Positions 54,496-64,000 of a DNA stretch of 64,000 nucleotides are shown one piece after another (the stretch's first letter is position 1; every line of letters starts with the position of its first letter). Source of the DNA: Okapia johnstoni (Eukaryota > Chordata > Mammalia > Artiodactyla > Giraffidae); contig CM044310.1 of NCBI GenBank assembly GCA_024291935.2, positions 83,388,713 to 83,452,712 of the forward strand, given 5' to 3'. The notes under the pieces were generated by a model. That model was not told the DNA's origin and searched no databases. It was given only the letters and a program-made list of their open reading frames with translations. A program made the position numbers and the translations under genes.

Positions 54496-55519
54496 GAAGC
54501 AATTAACTGCAAGTAAAAATCCTTAGCCATCAAACACTTCATATCTCAAGAAATTTGTAGATAAATTCCCCAGAGCTGGATCAGCAGCTAAACCATGTCG
54601 GAGCATTGGGTAGCCCTCTATGGAATTCTCTTGAACTTTCTCTTATGGTCTTAAGATGGCTACCATGACTCAGTCATCATGGTTGAGTAAGGAAGACTCA
54701 AAAGACTGTTTCCTTATAAGCCCCTGCCTTTTTATCTCAGAAGAAATGTTTTCCCCTGAAAAGCTAGACTTCTCCTTATATGGGTCCGCTTCCAGCTTCA
54801 AGGAAGGCTGTGAAAAAGAGTTATTTGCCAAGAAGAAATGGGATGGCCCTAAGGAAATGGAGCAGTCATGTTTCATTCCAAAGAGCTGGACTCCAAACAA
54901 AATCAGGGTGATGTCAAGAAAGTGAAGATGGGCTCTTGGGTAAGAGCCGCCATATTTGTCTTCTTAGTCTCCTCTTGCAGCCTCAGGTCAAGGTGTCAGA
55001 GAGGCTTAAAGGCAGAGGCAGGAAAAGATATTCTTGCAAGTTAACTGCCCATGATGATGGGTGATTCCTAACTGACTAAAATGACAAATTTTCTCCTGTA
55101 AGACAAACACTATCCAGCTAGTTTTTCAGTTCCCCTTCACCTATAGTGTTTCAGGGGGTGTGCTGAGTTTCAGGACCTCCTTGCTGTAAATCACACTGGT
55201 GAGCAGTCCTAGTAATGACCACTTTGGAAGTTAATCTATGACTTTCAATCCAATATGCTTTCCTCTGCACAGCACTGCACCAAAGCCTACATAATGGACA
55301 TGGTTTGGGGGAGAGAACTGAGCTACTAATGATTCTGTGAGTTTGGCAAAAGCTGAATTTCTCCCAAAGGCTTGAGGATTGGTTTCAGAGTAGGATAACT
55401 TCCAGTGACTGTACTTAATTACTTTTCTATTTATTTTACTGACATCAATTTTAATCATTACATTAACTATTATTTAATATTAATTATTTAAAATTGGATA
55501 ATGGTGGGAAAGAAAACTA
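54496..55519. other. Unique noncoding sequence
   Basis: Two small frames (54656-54925 plus and 54670-54900 minus) mirror each other. No repeat recognised. Confidence 0.45.
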
Positions 55520-55578
55520 AAATAAAAATCACTCAGAGACAACTACTCTTACTATTTTAATATTTTTATCCATTTTCA

Positions 55579-55790
55579 TCTAAGTCACTTCAGTCATGTT
55601 TGATTCTTTGCGACCCTATGAACTGTAGCCCACCAAGCTCCTCTGTCCATGGGATTCTCCAGGCAAGAATACTGGAGTGGGCTGCCAAGCTCTCCTCCAG
55701 AGGATCTTCCCGGCCCAGGGATCGAACATGTGTCTCATGTCTCCTGCATTGGCAGGCAGGTTCTTTTTCGCTAGTGCCACCTGGGAAGAT
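55579..55790 (-). mobile_element. Bov-tA SINE, antisense, in L1M
   Basis: CTAAGTCACTTCAGTCATG to GTGCCACCTGGGAAG. Left member of a head-to-head pair. Confidence 0.94.
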
Positions 55791-55845
55791 TTCACAAATA
55801 AGCACTTATGTTTCCATATGAACGTATTTAAAATTGGGACCAAGT

Positions 55846-56043
55846 TGATAGCTCAGCTGGTAAAGATTCCACCTGCAATGCAAGAGACCCTGGTTCGATT
55901 CCTGGGTCAGGAAGATCCCCTGGAGAAGGGATTGCCTACCCACTCCAATATTCTTGCCTGGAGAATCCTCATGGACAGAGGAGCCTGGCAGGCTGCAGTC
56001 CAGGGGATCACACAGAGTCGGGCAAGACTGAGCACAGCACATA
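55846..56043 (+). mobile_element. Bov-tA SINE, sense, in L1M
   Basis: GATAGCTCAGCTGGTAAAGA head with GGTTCGATTCC B-box-like word, to GAGCACAGCACATAC. Its head faces that of the preceding antisense copy, 55 bp away. A 199-codon frame reading through it is not a gene. Confidence 0.94.
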
Positions 56044-57330
56044 CATCTTATATTTTTATTTCTGAATTACTGTTGGACATCCTATTACGACAATTATCTC
56101 AGTTTAACAAAATGTTCCTAGACAGCTTGATATTTAATGGGTGCTTAAAATTCTATTTTAAAAATATTACTGAATTAAACATTTTCCTTTCTTATTTTAC
56201 AATGTGTTGGTGCTTTTCTAAGTTTCACTTTTATAACAAGTTACACTGTAAGAATATCTTTATAAAAAATTTTTAATTATAAATTTTACTATTTCTTTAG
56301 GATAATCCATTGCAGTAGAATTACTAGGTTAAAAGATATAATTTTTTTATTTGAAGCAGAATATAAATATCACAAATTTCCTTCTTTTAAATTGACGTTA
56401 TGATTTATATAGCAAAGTATAAAACCCGTATGCAGACCAATTATATATTTGTATGTCAGATATAGAACACTGTCATAAACACTTTAGCATCTCAGTATTG
56501 ATTACATATTACACATTGCTATCCAGGAAGTTTGCTCCAATTCACACTTTTTCCATCAGAATATGCCATCATCATTTTCATTAAATGCTTGCCAATACTG
56601 ACTCCTGAGGTAATAGGTTAAGATTACCTGTCAATTTAGTGAGCAGAAGATGATTTTATGTTGCATGCCACTCTCTTTCTTAGCTATTTGTATGTCTAGT
56701 GTGAAATGTCTCTTCTTACCCTTTGCCGTTAAAACTTGGCATGTTGGTGGCATCACAATTTTGTAAGAGTTCTTTAAATCGAGATTGTTAACCCTTTGCC
56801 TCATGTTTATTTAAATACCCATTTTCAGTTTGTCATTTGCCTTTTAATTTTGTTTGCATTGCCTACTGACAAAAAGTTCAATATATTCTCAGATGTGCTT
56901 AGTCTTTTCTTCCAGGTCTTTCATTTCTTCTGTTGCTTTTATGCTCAGGAGGTCCTTGCTCATCTTGAAATAATTTAAGTAATCACCTACATTTTTCTTC
57001 CAGAGGAGAAAATTATTTAAATGATCTCAAGATCATTTTTTGAAATAAGTGTTTTGTTTCCCATTCAACCCTTTAATCCATGTGTAAATTATTTTAGTAA
57101 TGGTGTAAAGAGTGGTACCGATGCCCCATGCAGCTGCCTTTATATAAACTAAAGTCTGTTTCATGGTTTTCTCTTTTGTTCTTCTGAAACTGGCCATTGT
57201 AATTATTTTAGGTTTGTAATATATTTCAATATTTGGTAGGGCAAGTTTTTCTCATTGGTGTTTTTTTCCATATTTTCCTCCACAGGTCTTGCCTGTTTAT
57301 TCTTGTAGATGAAAAGATGAAAACCATTAT

Positions 57331-58378
57331 CAGTTTTCTCCCCAAAACCCTGGTTGGCAATGAGCCTATACAAATATCATCTTGGTGAGAAGCAGCATTC
57401 ATCTAGTTTCATATGCCAAAACCCAGTTTGGCCAAAAGCACTCACAAAATGCTCTGGTATACTCTGGTACAGCCTCTTGTGCAATAGGCTGAGCACTAGG
57501 TGACCACTTCTGGCCAATGGACTGCAAACAAAAATGACCGAAGGTATTTCTAAGACAAGAAAGTTACAGCCTGGAGCCCCTCTCTCTTTCCCTTTTGCTG
57601 AGTCTTGGAAGACATATGTTGACATGGCAGAATGATGTCTTAGAGAAACCCTGAATCCTAGGGTCAGTCTTAACCCACAGCAGGCCTTGCCTGAATAAGA
57701 GGTACACAAAGTTTATTGTTGTGTATCAGACCCCCTCATGTCCATCTCGCTTCCTATCACACTGAAGTACCATCTTGGATTCCCTCTCTCATTCAGACCC
57801 TATATCTACTCCATCATCAAGTTCTGAGCATCAACCTTTAATATTTACTCTAACTCCAGTAATTCTCACCACTTTCACTGTCAAAACCAAGACGAGTGGG
57901 CTTGAAAGCAAAGGGTTTTTCACTGCGGGATTACATGAAAGTTTTCCCAGGTGTACATAAAAGAAAAAGTCCAAAGCAATTGATTTCTCTGTTCTCTTTC
58001 TCCAAACAGATCTGCTTGACAAGGATGCTGAGATTATTTACAGTCTTGGTACCCCTCCTCTCACATCTTTCCTTCCACAGTGAAAAGCATCCATTTCAGA
58101 GCTTACCGTGACACCTCCCCCTGGGAGTGGAAAATCCCTTAGGTTCTTTGGTGAAAGGAACAAAAGGACTGCATCCAAAGACTGGGAACCATCCTCGATG
58201 AAGTCAGATTGTCTCCAATTCTTGGTGCTCAACAAAAGGAAGAAAGAACTAACTGAGCTGATAGATCATCGAAGCGTGTTTTGAAGACTGATCAGTTTGT
58301 CATATTTTGGTGTGTAACTCAGAAGGAGTTCAAATCAGTGACAGATTTGCTACAATAAAACTCCTTTCATTTCCATTT
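57331..58378. other. Unique sequence with a possible old LTR-like repeat
   Basis: GGCCAATGGACTGCAAACAA near 57513 and AGTTTATTGTTGTGTATCAG at 57710 resemble the unassigned LTR-like repeat near 23.9-24.2 kb. Otherwise nothing recognised. Confidence 0.35.
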
Positions 58379-59243
58379 ACATATTTTTGTGAATACTTTT
58401 CTTAGCACTCATATCAATAAAAATAAGAATTGAAATAGAATTGATGTTGAACTCTGTCTCGTTCTAGCAGCAAGTGAAAACCATTCAAGGGGGGGAAAAA
58501 AACCCATTAACCACCCGAAGGGATGCATTTTTAATAAACTTTAGTTTTTTATGTCTAATCATTATTCAATAGAATTTGAAATGTATTTATATTGTTGTAA
58601 TCAATTGTGTGTTAGTAATTAATAGTTGATGGTATTATAATCAATTGTGTAATATGTTTGTGTTATTGTAATCAACAGTGTATTATTATAATTAATTGTG
58701 CATTAGAATTTTTGATATTTTAATCAGAAAAATCACTAGTTAGAGGTTTTATGACCATAGGAATTGAAAAAAATAAATCCCAATTTTCACATGCATTTTT
58801 GATGTAGAGAATATGCTAGGATAATCAACAGAAGAATTTCAAATATTAAAATATATTACATAAGGATAAAAATTTCAGGGAAAAATGGAAATCAGAATTA
58901 AAATATGAGTTAAAAGATAAAGATAGAATAAAATATTTGTCATAGAAAAGCTTGTTAATGTGCTTTTAAAATGAATGCACACAGTAAATGGTGTTTAAGT
59001 TTTGGAATTTAGTTTCAACTGAATATCTTGAAAAGTGTGATATATTTAAAGTTTTATTTTAAATGGTAAACATTTATAATGAGCAGAAATTACCTTTTTG
59101 GTAACTATTTAATACTTAGGTTGAAAAATTTCAGATGTAAACTTAAAAATGTGGGGCTGTATTCATAATTTTTCAAAACCTTATTAGAGTGAACAAGAGA
59201 AAAATGTTTGAAGACTACCTCTCTATAAGAAACAGATGAACCT
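58379..59243. other. Very AT-rich unique noncoding sequence
   Basis: No transposon consensus recognised. Contains the degenerate TAATCAATTGTGT array listed separately. Confidence 0.5.
58590..58705 (+). repeat. Degenerate array of TAATCAATTGTGT-type units
   Basis: TAATCAATTGTGT at 58598 and 58638, TAATCAACAGTGT at 58669 and TAATTAATTGTGC at 58689. Start-to-start spacings are 40, 31 and 20 bp. Looks like a decayed minisatellite. Confidence 0.75.
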
Positions 59244-59575
59244 ATTTCCAGAGTAGGAATAGAGACACAGATGTACAGAACAGACTTGTGGACACATTGG
59301 AGGAAGGAGAGGGTGGGGCTAATTGAAAAAGTAGCATTGACATACATACACCACCATGTATGAAACAGATAGCTAGTGGGAAGCTGCTATATAGCACAAG
59401 GAGCTCAGTTCAGTGCTCTGTGATGACCTAGAGGGGTGGAATGGGAGGTGGAGGAGAGCGGGGCTCAAGAGGGAGGAATGTATGTACACATATAGCTGAT
59501 TCACTTCATTGTGCAGCGGAAACTAGCACAACATTATAAAGCAATTATACCCCAATGGGGAAAAAAAGAAACAAC
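59244..59575 (+). mobile_element. L1 3' UTR, sense
   Basis: AGTAGGAATAGAGACACAGA, ACCATGTATGAAACAGATAGC, GCTCAGTTCAGTGCTCTGTG, ATTCACTTCATTGTGCAGCG and CACAACATTATAAAGCAATT. It has the same 3' UTR layout as the copy at 53.7-54.5 kb. The last ruminant-type repeat in the window. Confidence 0.92.
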
Positions 59576-59614
59576 TCTTACCTGTTACATGTGCTTCTAC
59601 AATTGCCCCTCATG

Positions 59615-59960
59615 GTTCCCTCTGCTTCTGTGCTCACCCTTCCCATTCCCAGTTCTTCCCTTTCCAACTTTCAATTCTCTACTCAGCTCCCAGAGTGTTT
59701 TTTTTTCCTTTCCCCTTAAAGCTGAATCAGATGATGTTACTCCTCCACTTGTAAACTCTCCAAAGTCTTCCCATCAAATACAAACTTCTCATGGGTCTAC
59801 AAAGCCCTTGGTAGGTTGGCATCTCTTTTCTTTGACCCCCTTCTCCTTATTCACTTGGCTCCAGTCATTTTGGACTATCTGCTCCTGGTATAGGCCAAGC
59901 TCTTTCTGGTCTCTGCCTATGAACTTGCTCTCTCATCAGCCTTGAGGCTTGTTCCTTTCT
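59615..59960 (+). mobile_element. L2 LINE 3' region, sense
   Basis: GAATCAGATGATGTTACTCC, AAGTCTTCCCATCAAATACA, GTCTACAAAGCCCTTGGTAG and CACTTGGCTCCAGTCATTTTGG follow the L2 sense order clearly. Confidence 0.8.
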
Positions 59961-59994
59961 ATCACTTAGCTGACACTCAGAAAGATTGTCTCTA

Positions 59995-60440
59995 ATAATT
60001 TTACTACTTCTAATACAGTCATAACTGTAGCAACCTGCTTTGCAGGAGTGAAATCTGACAGCATCTGCCCCAGAGCCCTGCGCCCAGGCCACACTGTGTA
60101 TCTTTCACTTTGGGCTTCAGGCCTGACAAGCAGGAACCCACTGGGCATGCACATAAGTGCAACACTTTTTCCTCGGGGTGATCTTTGACCTGTGGGGGTG
60201 AAGGGCACGGATCCCCTCCTCAGTCCCTCACCAGATAAGGCTGAGGAAAATTCTAGAAACTCCTCAGAGGCTCCTAGGGGATCAAGTCCACATCCTCATA
60301 TTAGCATTCCTTCTTTTTCTGTGTTGTTCTTTCCAATCCCTTGCCGAGGTTCTCTGAACTCAGGTCCCATAATAAATTAGCTGCGCACAAGACCTGTCTC
60401 AGGCTCCTCTTTCTTGGATGAGCCTAAGGCACTCAACAAA
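59995..60440 (+). mobile_element. Probable old LTR, family not assigned
   Basis: The 3' part reads CCCATAATAAATTAGCTGC (AATAAA at 60371-60376), then CAAGACCTGTCTCAGGCTCC, TGGATGAGCCTAAGGCACTC, the arrangement of a mammalian ERVL-type LTR with its polyadenylation signal. The 5' part is not recognised. Confidence 0.45.
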
Positions 60441-61614
60441 TGTTGACTAATTGATAGATCCATATATGGAAGTGAGGGTGTTCCATTTGCTGCAATAGAG
60501 TCATTCACAGGAGCCCCCTAATTCTGGTGTGTGACGGTGTCTTGATTAAACACTTCAGGAAAATGTGTGGACTATAGTTACAAATTACAAACAGAAAAAC
60601 AAGCCTTCTGGAATTGTTCCACAGAGTGGATTCTCAGCTTTTTCAGCAGAATGCCCTTCTCCTGCCATTTAGCTCCATCAATTCAGGCATTAATTTCTCC
60701 CTTTCCTAACCAACTAAATCCTCCCATTCCTCCAAAACATCCCTTACTGGTGGAAAATCCACCAGGCCAGCAATAGAAACTCAGTATCACCTCCAGCATC
60801 AGTTCCAATAGGTTGCTCATGGCAGCCTGGAGACCTGGATGGAGGGACTCGAGGCTGTGTGTGGACTCAGGGAAAAGTGGTCTGACTGCTTAGCCGTGTC
60901 AGGTCGACAAGGACCTGGGAGAGGGCGTGGTGACAGTCCTGCCACATGATTGCCCTCCATACACATCACTGTCTGCTGAATTCCTTAACTGTCTTTCATG
61001 CTCCTTATAAACACTCTCCTTGAAAGCTGAGTTTAAGATTATTTTTATCAAATCATATATTTTGAGTTCACTAAGGACAACTTTAGACCTACTCTGTCCT
61101 AGCATTTTGCCTTTTACCACTATCATTTCAACATCTCCCTGCCCCCCAGCTCTCTCTTGCCATCTGAACCAGGTTTTTTTGTCATCCTCCAAAACAGCCT
61201 GCTGAGCTTAAAGAATTACAGTATTTGGTCCAAATAACCCAGGAAGACGCCACATGCATTTATGTGTTATAAAAACAGAGGCTCCTAGAATAGCATGCTT
61301 AGAGATTAAAGATGGCGGACATCTACAGCTCATTGGTGGTCCTGTACAGTTTGGTTAAATGCCTGGCACTTTTACAGAATTTCTTTTAATATTTCCAGTT
61401 TTACTATTTCAGCCACACCTATTAGAAAAGTCCATTCACATCTTCTATGCAGGCTTATTGGGAAGGTCATGGCCTCATTTGAGCTTATGTCAGTTCCTTG
61501 TCTTGACTTTAGTTCTCAGAACGTTTTCTAGAGCATTGCCAAGTTACTCCTTTTGAACAACAACGAAAATAACACTTTAATGTGAATACTTACCCAGAAG
61601 GTGTTTCACCGAAG
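60441..61614. other. Unique noncoding sequence
   Basis: No repeat recognised with confidence. Small overlapping frames only. Confidence 0.45.
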
Positions 61615-61980
61615 CAGATTACAACATACCAAAAAGTTGGAAAATGTCTGAATGTTTCAAAACAGAGGAGTGATTAAATAAGCTTTTGTACGTCCATGAT
61701 ATACAGTACTAAGCTGCCATTAAGAATGATATAGATGCAAATTTATCAATTGCAAGTAATGACTACAATAAAGACTCAAAAGTGACAAAAGGATATTATG
61801 AAATAATATGTATTTTCAGCCCTGGATTTTGTAAGAAGTGGTTGCTGAATGCTGAGATTATGAATGTCTTTGACTTTTCTTTTTCTATTATCTACACTTT
61901 CTAATTTGTCTATACTGAACATGTAGTGTTTTGTTATAAACAGAAAAAAAAATCATTTTAACAAGAATAAAAAGAAAAAC
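61615..61980 (+). mobile_element. Old L1M 3' end, sense
   Basis: GAGTGATTAAATAAGCTTTTG, ATACAGTACTAAGCTGCCAT, TAAGAATGATATAGATGCAA and TTTCTAATTTGTCTATACTGA followed by A-rich tail are the sense order of an old mammalian L1 3' UTR. Confidence 0.7.
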
Positions 61981-61989
61981 CTTAGTCAT

Positions 61990-64000
61990 TTTTTTTCTTT
62001 AATTTTAACATCCGGTTAAGAGTGGTCAAACTCCCTGAGTTCATTCAAAGACAGCCACCGAGATAGAAACTTTACAAATCAATATTTACCCTCCTGATCA
62101 CCGCAGCGTGTGCTAATTGATAACCCCACTGAAGAATTTTTTGGAGTTGAATTGCCAAAGCCACAGTAGGGGGTCTTGCCTGCTTCAGTAAAAGCATCTT
62201 CTAGTTTTGTTAATTCTAGTTACATATTCTGTGTTCTGACTCTTTCCAGCCTTGGCAGGTTTGTGCCCCATTTAAGCAACTGATATCCAGGTGCAGGCCA
62301 GGTAAATACCTGTCCCCAAAGCTCCGCAAAGGCAGGGTTGCAGTCCTCAGGCTGCTGGCAAACCCAAACCCTCACTTCGTGGACAGAAGAGAAAGCTTCC
62401 CCTCTGAGGTTACCCCATGGGATTGAAGGATCTCTCCTGTGTTCCCCTAAGCTTTTGTTTATATTCCTTCAAACAAAGGCTCAGAAAGTCACCCTGTCAG
62501 AAAGGTGTGTCCAGCCGTGAGCATTTCTCCAGGACTGCTGTGCTGTGTGTAATGTAATTCTTTCCCCTGGCCCTCACACCCTCTTTCTAAAAACCCAACT
62601 GATTACAAGTGTTGTTAAAAGTTACTGAACTAGAAAAACCAACCACACTGTGCTTGTTTCGTCGCTAATTACAGATGGTACTGTGTCGGGAACAATTGTT
62701 CTGGCACCTCCATGTTTCTCTGATGCTCCATCAGAAAATGGGCTGTTTCTCTTTGGCCATTCATAAGAAAAGATTACTGACAATCCAGAAACTTCTATCA
62801 GCTTTCTTTTCTATCCCAAACTAATATGAAGCCATTTTTCAAGTATCAGCTTTTCAACACACGTCTTCAGTGGATGACCTTGCGTCATGAAAACCAACAC
62901 AACAGATTGGATCCTGAAGTGTGTGCTCTCTCCTGATCATATTCCAGGGAAGGAGATTGTCTGAGGATGGTTCGAGGGGAAGATGGAAGAGGCCAGTTTT
63001 GTTCAGAATGTTCCCGTTTGGAGCAGGAGCCCGTAAGTTAACACCATCGATTCTTGTCCTTGTCATTTTCCCGTGCGTGTTTCATGGTTAAGCAGCTTAG
63101 CAGGCTCTAGCCGCTGGGTCTGCTGCCATCTTCAGAAAATCAGAATGAATTGGCTGGAGAAAACAAGCTGGGTTGACATAATTCATGGTATGACTCTCCT
63201 GAGATGAGTCAGAAGGTATTTTTATTTTGTAACCACTCGAAAGAACCTGCATTATCAATAGCACAAAAATGCTGCTCACGTGCTCCATGTAGACCAACCT
63301 TATTTGACATGTTCATCAACCTCTAAGCCTTTAAGATGCCAGGCCACCCTTTTTGTGGCAGTTGTCAACCTCAGGTGATCGCTGAAAGAAGATAGAGAGA
63401 GAGAAAGGAAAAGCCCCGTAATCCTCCCACTAAGGCTGGGAGAGATGTGGAAAATGGGAAAACACCTGGTCTCACGCTTGCTCTGTGTTTGTTGTGGAAA
63501 CAATCTGTTCGTATTTAGTGAGAAATGACATAAGAAAGCGTTTGTGGCTATCACTCTAGGCACTTGATCTCCAGAGTTGGACTTTCTCAGGTCTGAATGT
63601 AACTTCAGGATTTAAGAAGGAAATGTCCTGTACAAAAGAAAATCAAGCTTACTGAGATAAAGATTGCCCACAGAACTGGGCCTGTGACCATCATACCAGG
63701 GACATCTTGTCGTTGTGCCAAGCCTCCATCTTTTCAGAACACTCCATTCTTGCCAAAGGGCCAACATCTTATAAAATGCTTTAAAAACACTGTATTTTAA
63801 CAATGCTGAGCAGCAAAACGGTTTGCTTTTAATGGCCATCTGTACAAAGTCTCTTTTTATTTAGGAAAATCTATTTTAAATTAAATATCATAAGCCCACG
63901 AGCCATAGCAAACAATATTTTTGACCATATGCTCCAAATTAATATGCCAAACATTGGAACCTCTATTTTCTTCATAGAAAGGGGCCCCACCCTGATGTGG
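61990..64000. promoter_or_regulatory. Repeat-free stretch, candidate conserved noncoding DNA
   Basis: About 2 kb to the window end without any recognised repeat. Dense factor-like words include GTGCTAATTGATAACCCC near 62109, AAGGTGTGTCCAGCC (T-box-like) near 62501, CGTCGCTAATTACAGATGG near 62661 and CCATTCATAAG near 62759. Composition is balanced. No ORF with family signal. Conservation is inferred, not measured. Confidence 0.35.

Larger units (their letters stand above)
55520..57330 (-). mobile_element. Old L1M LINE 3' region, antisense, split by two SINEs
   Basis: TCAGAGACAACTACTCTTAC (55534) opens the antisense 3' UTR. After the two SINEs come ACTGTTGGACATCC, ATTTCTTTAGGATAATCC, CAGTTTGTCATTTGCCTTTTA (56825), CTTTAATCCATGTGTAAAT and ATATTTGGTAGGGCAAGTTT. 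This explains the AT-rich 56-57.3 kb stretch. Confidence 0.8.

Noticed and set aside
55677..56276. 199-codon plus-strand open frame, the longest in the window
   Set aside because: Runs through an antisense and a sense Bov-tA and then an L1M fragment; all of it is transposon sequence.
57377..57709. 110-codon minus-strand frame
   Set aside because: Overlaps a suspected old LTR-like repeat and shows no family signal.

Overview
This window reads as noncoding DNA from a bovid ruminant (cattle, sheep, goat or a relative). The diagnostic evidence is the mobile DNA. There are about 30 copies of Bov-tA (a tRNA-headed SINE), three dimeric Bov-A2 SINEs, pieces of the RTE-type LINE BovB, ruminant L1 3' ends and one CHR-type artiodactyl SINE. 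No protein-coding gene, spliced exon, RNA gene, CRISPR array or bacterial-style operon can be supported. The longest open frames (150-200 codons) are readings through SINEs, L2/MIR or BovB. Repeat families are assigned by recall of their consensus sequences, with no database search, so edges are approximate unless a target-site duplication (TSD) is given.

Layout. 1-12 kb: mostly unique sequence with scattered Bov-tA and old MIR/L2. 12.3-18.2 kb: almost free of transposons, with only one L1 3' fragment and one weak MIR end. 18.2-20.3 kb: a BovB 3' half with a decayed reverse transcriptase frame, split by a Bov-A2 with a perfect 11-bp TSD, followed by an L1M piece and a second BovB tail. 20-30 kb: L2, MIR and L1 debris. 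30.4-33.9 kb: a decayed endogenous retrovirus pol region (protease, reverse transcriptase, RNase H and integrase remnants in order, plus strand) cut by four younger insertions, then two LTR-like 3' ends. 35-56 kb: the densest part, with many Bov-tA copies, several L1 3' ends that carry microsatellites at the same internal position, and three head-to-head inverted SINE pairs. 55.5-57.3 kb: an old L1M fragment. 57.3-64 kb: again poor in young repeats.

The likeliest function, if any, is regulatory. Several repeat-free blocks (about 7.3-8.0, 10.5-10.8, 15.1-15.5, 16.4-16.8, 38.5-39.0, 50.7-51.1 and 62.0-63.8 kb) have balanced composition and dense homeodomain-, forkhead- or AP-1-like words. They are candidate conserved noncoding elements in a gene desert or a very long intron. 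That is inference: no conservation data were available and no neighbouring gene can be named from this sequence.
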